Source of the DNA: an uncultured Gammaproteobacteria bacterium
GTDB taxonomy: Bacteria; Pseudomonadota; Gammaproteobacteria; Pseudomonadales; Azotimanducaceae_A
Reading direction: 5' to 3'
DNA length: 11,226 bases
Assembly: GCA_913049565.1 (NCBI GenBank)
Contig: CAJWZG010000073.1
Location: 1-11,226, forward strand
Shown here: positions 6,427 to 11,226 of the stretch, in pieces
Numbering within the stretch: position 1 is the stretch's first letter
Layout: every line of letters begins with the position of its first letter
Program-made: the position numbers and the translations under genes
The notes under the pieces: model-generated
What the model was told of the DNA's origin: nothing
Databases searched by the model: none
The model's input: only the letters and a program-made list of their open reading frames with translations

Positions 6427-7206
6427 TCAACGACCTTTATACACCGGTTCGCGCTTTTCTAGAAAGGCTGCGACCCCTTCTTTGGAATCTTCTGTTCCAC
6501 GCAATCGAGTAATCTGCTCAATCGCCCAGCGACCGGTGTCACGCCAATCAGGTTCAGTTGTACGACGCAGACCGGCTTTTAAGGCCTGCACTGCCAAGGG
6601 AGGATTACGAGCAATTTTATGCGCAATCTGCATCGCCGTAGACAGCAAATCTTCGTGGGGTACTGTGCGGCCGACTAAACCCAATGTTTTAGCCTGATGG
6701 GCGTCGATCACATCGCCTGTGAAAAGCAGCTCGGCTGCGGTCTCCCTGCCCACTAATTGGGCCAAACGTCCAAGGCCCGGCGCATCGCAGCACAGTCCTC
6801 GCACCACGAACAGCTCGCCAAACTTGGCGCGCTCGGAGGCCACGCGAATGTCCGCCATCAGCGCAAGCTCCATGCCCCAACCTACCGCCGGTCCGTTAAC
6901 GGCCGCAATCACTGGGATATCCGTATGCAAGAAAGCGTCTGCCGCAGGCGTGAGACCACCGGTTTTTTTCGCTCGATCACGAAATTCTGCAGGGGCTGGT
7001 TTGGCGCTGCCAAGTATTTGTTTCATATCGTCACCGGCGCAGAAAGCGCGCCCATTGCCGGTAATCACCAAGGCTCTGGCCTGGCTGGTACGCACAGTGT
7101 CTTCCAGATCGGCGTACAGCTGATAGGTCAACGAGTTCATTGCATCTGGCCGATTCAGAGTAATTACGCCAACGTGGTCGGTCACCTCATAAAGTAGATC
7201 GCTCAT
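6427..7206 (-). CDS. Enoyl-CoA hydratase/isomerase (crotonase) family protein
   Basis: A 259-residue protein of standard crotonase length. The first oxyanion-hole segment is GRAFCAGDD (52-60). The second is NGPAVGWGMELALMADIR (104-121), carrying E113 at the position of the rat hydratase Glu144. The segment that usually reads FGxPE reads FGELF (129-133), so the second hydratase glutamate (Glu164 in rat) is replaced by Phe133. D141 follows in GLCCDAPG, where PaaG/isomerase-type members carry PD-x-GG with a catalytic Asp. Water addition by the classical two-glutamate mechanism is therefore doubtful, and isomerase or another crotonase chemistry is possible. The start at ATG 7206 has GAGGA six bases upstream (7213-7217). 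It lies 100 bases downstream of purU and upstream of the Rieske gene on the same strand. Confidence 0.88.
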   Translation of the reverse strand: MSDLLYEVTDHVGVITLNRPDAMNSLTYQLYADLEDTVRTSQARALVITGNGRAFCAGDDMKQILGSAKPAPAEFRDRAKKTGGLTPAADAFLHTDIPVIAAVNGPAVGWGMELALMADIRVASERAKFGELFVVRGLCCDAPGLGRLAQLVGRETAAELLFTGDVIDAHQAKTLGLVGRTVPHEDLLSTAMQIAHKIARNPPLAVQALKAGLRRTTEPDWRDTGRWAIEQITRLRGTEDSKEGVAAFLEKREPVYKGR

Positions 7207-7306
7207 TGCTCTTCCTCAAATTACTTTGCGTTTGCAATAGGCTACACGAGCAAACAAAGTGCTGACTAGTATATGAATTACCGTTTTTAAGTGCCTTGTT
7301 GACTGA

Positions 7307-8173
7307 TTAGGCGAAGACTACTGTTCTTGGCCCGTTTGGCAGCACGCGATGCCGCACGTGCAATTTCACCGCTCTGGCCAATACTGTTTTCTCCAAGTCT
7401 CGACCGATTTCCATTAATCCTTGTGGACCCATCGCATGGTTCACTCTGGCGACATCTTGCTCAATGATTGGCCCTTCATCTAAATCAGAGGTGACGTAGT
7501 GGGCGGTTGCACCAACGATCTTCGCGCCTCGAGCAAAGGCCTGATGGTATGGGCGAGCGCCTTTGAAGCTTGGCAGGAAAGAATGGTGAATGTTGATGAT
7601 CGGACATGTCGCTCGCGCACAAAAATCGTCTGACAATACCTGCATGTACCGCGCAAGGATCGATAACTCTACGTTGCGTTCCTGCATAATCGATAAGATC
7701 CTCTGTTCCGCTGCAGTCTTGCCCAACGCGGCCACATCGAGATGCTCAAAAGGAATCTCATGCTTGGCGGCCAAGGCTGCTGGCCCGCCTTTGTGGTTTG
7801 ACAGAATTCCGACGAGTTTTACCTGCAGTTCACCGCTAGTGTATCGCTACAGCAAGTCTGCAAGACAGTGTGTTGACTGAGAGGAAAAAATCAAAACGCG
7901 AGCCCGGGCTTGCTCGGCGTAGAACTGGGCCTGCATGTCTAATGCGTTTGCCAAAGCGGCGAATGCGCTGGCCAGGCTTTCGGTTGTCTCCATGCTTTGA
8001 GTTAAAGCAAAAGTGACTCGCATAAAGAAACGATCCGAGTCCTCATCGTCAAACTGCGCGCTTTCCGTTATGTCAGCACCGCGTTCGTAAAGGAACTTTG
8101 AGACTTTATAAACGATGCCAATGACATTGGGACAGTGCAGGATCAGAGTGAAACGGTTCAAAGAAAATTCCAT
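7307..8173 (-). pseudogene. purU: Formyltetrahydrofolate deformylase interrupted by one in-frame amber codon
   Basis: PurU hydrolyses 10-formyl-THF to THF and formate. Starting from ATG 8173, an N-terminal ACT domain (FTLILHCPNVIGIVYKVSKF, then RFFMRVTFAL) leads to HCLADLL. A TAG (7847-7849, codon 109) follows, and the family sequence resumes in the same frame: RYTSGELQVKLVGILSNH. The catalytic domain is complete, with NIHHSFLPSFKGARPYHQAF and ATAHYVTSDLDEGPI carrying the Asn-His-Asp residues of the formyltransferase-like active site, through to the C-terminus. Total length would be 288 residues, against 280 in E. coli. There is no frameshift or other lesion, so this is a fresh nonsense mutation, a suppressed stop or a sequencing error. 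A restart after the stop would have to use TTG 7774 without a ribosome site. In-frame ATGs at 8215 and 8239 lie upstream, but homology begins near 8173. Confidence 0.88.
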
Positions 8174-8228
8174 AACTGGCTTGGATGGCTCGCTGATAGA
8201 CGAAAAGCTCACCATTGCCGACGATGCA

Positions 8229-8234
8229 ATTATA
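8229..8234 (-). promoter_or_regulatory. Perfect -10 hexamer upstream of purU
   Basis: The minus strand reads TATAAT at 8234 down to 8229. This would place a transcription start near 8222, giving a leader of about 50 bases before ATG 8173. The -35 region at 17-base spacing is poor (ATGCAG), so the promoter is only a candidate. If real, it argues for the 8173 start over the more upstream ATGs. Confidence 0.35.
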
Positions 8235-8417
8235 GGCATCTCTCAGGCACGCTGCATCATCTGCAGTAGTTTCCGTCGCCACTGCTTCTGGATATTTCTA
8301 TGTGGCTCTGGGAGAAGGCTTCAGGACACCCTACAAAGCCGCAATGGATTCGCCGCCTTGATGGTTTCAACGGGCATTGTTGAAGTGAAAGCTGGAGATC
8401 CAGGACGCATCTAGCAT

Positions 8418-8450
8418 GCCCAACGTGTCGCAAGGTTCGACACGTTGGGC
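8418..8450. terminator. Perfect 13-bp stem-loop downstream of the TonB receptor gene
   Basis: GCCCAACGTGTCG (8418-8430) and CGACACGTTGGGC (8438-8450) are exact complements around a 7-base loop. It lies ~77 bases beyond the receptor's stop on the minus strand, followed there by ATGCTAGATGCG, so there is no U run. The best reading is a transcript-end hairpin or a processing site between receptor and purU; a protein-binding dyad is the alternative. Confidence 0.5.
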
Positions 8451-8472
8451 GGTCGTGTCTTGTTAAGTTTTG

Positions 8473-8508
8473 GTTTTAGCGCCTAGCCCGTGCCGTGGGC
8501 GCCAAAAC
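8473..8508. terminator. Second inverted repeat just after the TonB receptor stop codon
   Basis: GTTTTAGCGCC (8473-8483) pairs with GGCGCCAAAAC (8498-8508) in 10 of 11 positions around a 14-base loop. It begins 18 bases beyond the receptor's TAA on the minus strand. The T-rich and A-rich outer arms resemble a bidirectional terminator, although the T run lies inside the stem. With 8418-8450 it forms a tandem pair of hairpins. Confidence 0.4.
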
Positions 8509-8526
8509 GTCAACTCCGTAGAATTT

Positions 8527-10917
8527 TTACATCCGGTAGCTTAGCCGCAGACCTACGGTTCGAGGTCGCAACGTGCCATAGCGAGAGCCCAAGAAAACTG
8601 CTGGATAGATGTACATCAGATTGTCGTTGTCCAGTAGGTTTTCGGCGTACAGCGCTGCAGACCATTTTTGGGACGTCAGTCCTACGCTTATGTTGACGTT
8701 CTCGTAGCTTTCGGTATCCACTGCATTAGGGTCAACCACGCCAGGCTTACCGGCTTGGAACCCTGACTTATTAGGATAACCGCCAACATATTGCACGTCA
8801 GCGCGAGCGTACAGGTCGTTGCCATCGAAGACCGGTGTCGTGTACTGAATGTGACCGGATGCGGTAAATTCTGGCGCGGACAGCTGATCCGAAACGCCAA
8901 TCTGATACCCTGTCAAAGCTTCTTCAGCCGCCGACATCTTGGTCAAATGCGCATCTAAGGTTGAGATGGCAAGACCCATGTCTATTTTGTCGCTGAGCAA
9001 AGCTTGAATTTCTATCTCCAAGCCCTTGGTTTCGGCTTCTCCCGCATTACTTACGAAAGACGCCGCGTCAGAAGTACGCACCGTCTGTTGTTGCATGTCT
9101 TCCCATGCCAACAAGTAGGCTGTGATGTTGGTTTCGAGACGACCATCCAGCCACTTCGCTTTCATACCGATTTCATAATTGAAGAGCGAGTCTGAATCGC
9201 TTGAAGGTTGAATCACAAAGTCTGTTGGGTCGACGGAACTGACACCACCATTGGTCGTGGCTGAACCATTAATTTGCGGTCCTCGAAAACCCTTTGCCAC
9301 CATAGCATAAAGATTCATGTTTTCATTCGCTTGCCAAGCAAGCGCCGCCTTGAACGTGCTGTAGTCTTTCTTCACAGCCCAGACCTGATTCGTATAAGTG
9401 CCGTCGTCTTGCAGCTCGCCGTAGGGGCGCATTGCAGGCTCGACGGTTACACCCAGTTCGTACTCATCCAACGCAGGCGCCGCTCCAGCCTGCCCCAGAT
9501 ACCATCTGAGGTTGGTCTGAATCATTGGGCTTATGCCTTCGATACCCTCAGCATAACGCGTGTCCTCCACCTCGGTTTCGCCAGTACGTGCACCTAGAGT
9601 TAACTTAAGGTCTTCGGTCAGCTGGTAACCAATTTCGCCGAAGAATGCCATTTCCCTATCGATGTTGACGCGTTTTGCTGCGTCGATAAATACCGGGTCT
9701 GTTGTGCTAATCGATGGATTTGTTAGAAAGCCGGTAAGACCTCTGCTCGCTGCGAGTTCAGGAGTTGTCGTATGAATTTGACCGTAGTCGGTCTCTCTGT
9801 TCGCATAGTATGCCCCGACTACCCAACTGAATTTCGAGTCGCCCGTGGAAACCAAACGAAGTTCTTGGATTAGGTTCTCGTGGTCATCATCACGAATCAT
9901 GCCCCAAGGAAAAGCGAACGGGGTCGTCGCTAGGATGCCACTCAGATCATTTTCCTGTTTGCTGTAGGTTTCAAAATAGTTCGAGGACGAAGTTAACATG
10001 GCGCTGTCAAATTCGTATTCCAGTGTGAGGTTGTAGGCATTTAGTTCGGTGGAAGAATATTGTGGTTTGAACGATCTCGAAACACCGATTTCTTCAGGAT
10101 CAAATGACAGAGCAACGTCTTCCGGCTCACTTTCCTGCATCACATAGTTTAGGGTTGCGGTAAATTGATCGTTCGCATCCCAGCGTAGTGACGCCCTGAG
10201 GCCGCTTTCGTCCAACTGATCAGCGCCGTCAATACCGGTGCCTACATTATTCACCCAACCTTCCTCATCACGCAGATAACCAACCAGCCGCAACGCCAAA
10301 TTCTCCTGCAGCGGAATATTCACCATGCCGTTATAGCGTTGGCGCAACGCACCACTGGTTGATCCAAAATCCGTGCTGAGTGAGTAATCAAAAGCGCTCG
10401 GATCGGCTTTGTTCGTTACAACGCGCACGATGCCGCCTAATGTTCCGGAGCCATAAAGGGTGCCTTGCGGTCCTTTTAGAACCTCTACCCGTTCCACGTC
10501 GTAAAGATTTGGCTCTGGGTTGGTTGAGCTGTTGGAACTGGTGATTGGGAAATCGTCCAGGTACGTTGAGACAGGCGTATTAACAATCTCAGGGTTGGTC
10601 GTAACCGCGATACCGCGCAGTGAAAAGTTGGGTACTAAATTCTTACCCGCTTGGTTGTGCACCAAACCCGGAATACGACGCGCAATGTCGCCGGCATCGT
10701 TGATTCCTTGCACTTCTATGTCATCCTGTCCAAGGACTGAAATAGTCATTGGAATTTCGCTCAAGTTTTCCGATCTCTTGGTCGCCGTGACGATGACTTC
10801 TTCAATTCTGTTGGCGCCGTCGTCTGCGTCCTCGGCCATTACCGCTGAAGCGATTATCAATGATCCAATTAAACTTGCGGGACGCAATAGGCTCCCCCAC
10901 ACTTTCCTGTCTTTCAT
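8527..10917 (-). CDS. TonB-dependent outer-membrane receptor
   Basis: A 796-residue protein. A signal peptide (core SLIGSLIIASAVMA, cleavage about residue 28) is followed by a TonB-box-like segment EEVIVTATKR (39-48). The plug domain then shows PMTISVLGQDDIE, DIARRIPGL, NFSLRGIA and the diagnostic VERVEVLKGPQGTLYGSGTL (141-160) running into GGIVRVVTNK. The rest alternates beta strands of the 22-strand barrel, including LGAR, FKAALAWQANENMNLYAMVAKGFRGP and ENLLDNDN near the C-terminus. It ends YRM, whereas family members usually end in Phe or Trp. The sequence style matches receptors used for carbon compounds by Sphingomonadales and marine gammaproteobacteria more than siderophore receptors; that is inference. 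The start is strong: GGAGG (10923-10927) lies five bases before ATG 10917. It heads the minus-strand catabolic block and probably supplies its substrate. Confidence 0.93.
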   Translation of the reverse strand: MKDRKVWGSLLRPASLIGSLIIASAVMAEDADDGANRIEEVIVTATKRSENLSEIPMTISVLGQDDIEVQGINDAGDIARRIPGLVHNQAGKNLVPNFSLRGIAVTTNPEIVNTPVSTYLDDFPITSSNSSTNPEPNLYDVERVEVLKGPQGTLYGSGTLGGIVRVVTNKADPSAFDYSLSTDFGSTSGALRQRYNGMVNIPLQENLALRLVGYLRDEEGWVNNVGTGIDGADQLDESGLRASLRWDANDQFTATLNYVMQESEPEDVALSFDPEEIGVSRSFKPQYSSTELNAYNLTLEYEFDSAMLTSSSNYFETYSKQENDLSGILATTPFAFPWGMIRDDDHENLIQELRLVSTGDSKFSWVVGAYYANRETDYGQIHTTTPELAASRGLTGFLTNPSISTTDPVFIDAAKRVNIDREMAFFGEIGYQLTEDLKLTLGARTGETEVEDTRYAEGIEGISPMIQTNLRWYLGQAGAAPALDEYELGVTVEPAMRPYGELQDDGTYTNQVWAVKKDYSTFKAALAWQANENMNLYAMVAKGFRGPQINGSATTNGGVSSVDPTDFVIQPSSDSDSLFNYEIGMKAKWLDGRLETNITAYLLAWEDMQQQTVRTSDAASFVSNAGEAETKGLEIEIQALLSDKIDMGLAISTLDAHLTKMSAAEEALTGYQIGVSDQLSAPEFTASGHIQYTTPVFDGNDLYARADVQYVGGYPNKSGFQAGKPGVVDPNAVDTESYENVNISVGLTSQKWSAALYAENLLDNDNLMYIYPAVFLGSRYGTLRPRTVGLRLSYRM

Positions 10918-11226
10918 AAACCCCTCCGTGTTCTAGATTCTCATCGGTCGCGAGCTTGCAACCGTCTCCATCGACTCTTGCGATTCGTTGGGAGCTCTGC
11001 CCAACACTTTGTGCAAGTGTCTTCTTCACTTTCAATTAACGAACAGGCAGAGTCTATTAACAGATGGCTATTGGGCGATAAGCAGAAATTATTGGCGAGA
11101 ACCTGTGCAGCGGCAGACCTAAACTTCTCTGCATGGATCTAAGTGTCTGGCTCATCAGCGCTGAATCAATCGGACAGGCTATTGGAGTTACTTCGACTTG
11201 CTTCGAACTCTTCTGCCGTCGGGAAG
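10918..11226. other. Upstream region of the TonB receptor gene, to the window edge
   Basis: It contains the receptor's ribosome site, the two dyads listed above, and otherwise no recognised gene. A plus-strand frame beginning ATG 11133 (MDLSVWLISAESIGQ) stays open to the window edge and could be the start of a divergent gene such as a regulator, but it has no Shine-Dalgarno sequence and only 31 codons are visible. Minus-strand frames at the edge are open for short distances without recognisable pattern. Confidence 0.4.
10987..11020. promoter_or_regulatory. Two overlapping inverted repeats upstream of the TonB receptor gene
   Basis: GTTGGG (10987-10992) pairs with CCCAAC (11000-11005), and ACACTT (11004-11009) pairs with AAGTGT (11015-11020). 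They lie 70-103 bases upstream of the receptor's ATG. They could be operator half-sites or hairpins in the mRNA leader. No -35/-10 pair was identified with confidence. Confidence 0.3.

Larger units (their letters stand above)
8240..8526. other. Gene-free gap between the TonB receptor and purU
   Basis: A plus-strand frame is open across part of this stretch, but its translation has no recognisable pattern and it overlaps purU antisense. The right half carries two hairpins, listed separately. The left half holds CTCTCAGGCA at 8240-8249, which resembles the end of a glycine aptamer but lacks the rest of that motif and points away from purU. Confidence 0.4.

Noticed and set aside
6719..7197. Long plus-strand open frames opposite the crotonase gene
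   Set aside because: They lie wholly antisense to a well-supported gene and their translations show no recognisable family pattern.
7307..8173. Two separate genes (an ACT-domain protein and a formyltransferase) instead of one broken purU
   Set aside because: Both parts are in the same frame with homologous sequence continuing immediately after the TAG, and the downstream part has no start codon with a ribosome site.
8240..8330. Possible glycine riboswitch, from CTCTCAGGCA at 8240-8249 next to purU
   Set aside because: The match is on the plus strand, pointing away from purU; the core GCCGAAGGGGCAA-type segment and the GGGAGAG partner are missing upstream. A TPP element was also considered for the complementary CCTGAGAG and rejected for lack of the second conserved half.
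8115..8414. Plus-strand open frame of 99 codons
   Set aside because: It overlaps the N-terminal coding part of purU antisense, has no ribosome site and its translation shows no family pattern.
11133..11226. Start of a divergent plus-strand regulator gene
   Set aside because: Only 31 codons are visible, no Shine-Dalgarno is present, and the residues do not match AraC, MerR or TetR patterns closely enough to call.
1..11226. Defence system, CRISPR array, toxin-antitoxin pair, prophage or complete insertion sequence
   Set aside because: No regularly spaced repeats, nuclease/helicase, recombinase or transposase sequence was found on either strand.

Overview
The window looks like chromosomal DNA of a Gram-negative bacterium, most likely a marine or aquatic gammaproteobacterium. 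It carries a TonB-dependent outer-membrane receptor, a Rieske-type ring-hydroxylating oxygenase, a crotonase and PurU, genes are well spaced, and GC content is moderate. The taxonomic placement is inference from gene content; there is no rRNA or other marker gene.

Layout. (1) Positions 1-345 hold the 3' end of a plus-strand plsC-like acyltransferase. Its last ~35 codons run antisense to a minus-strand remnant of a short-chain dehydrogenase (about 235-489), so this edge looks rearranged. (2) A minus-strand TetR-family repressor (624-1274) has a dyad upstream that could be its operator. (3) From about 1500 to 4370 the DNA is gene-poor. It holds three diverged copies of one intergenic repeat (1511-1714, 2239-2447, 3936-4016). 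The first two bracket a small two-helix membrane protein (1814-2209), and a saccharopine-dehydrogenase-like oxidoreductase (2599-3789, minus) lies between the second and third. (4) A small secreted protein (4371-4928, plus) converges on the next block. (5) From 10917 down to 5036, four minus-strand genes follow in transcription order: TonB-dependent receptor, formyltetrahydrofolate deformylase (purU), enoyl-CoA hydratase-like crotonase, Rieske oxygenase alpha subunit.

How the genes may work together. The 5.9 kb minus-strand block reads as a catabolic cluster. The receptor would import a hydrophobic or bulky substrate, the Rieske enzyme would hydroxylate or demethylate it, the crotonase would act on a CoA thioester, and PurU would release formate from 10-formyl-THF if one-carbon units are produced. 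No ferredoxin, reductase or acyl-CoA ligase is present, so the route is incomplete here.

Most notable observations: purU is intact apart from a single in-frame amber TAG at 7847-7849, with family sequence continuing in the same frame on both sides; the three-copy intergenic repeat has no transposase nearby; and the crotonase lacks one of the two classical hydratase glutamates. I do not see a defence system, CRISPR array, tRNA, rRNA or complete insertion sequence.
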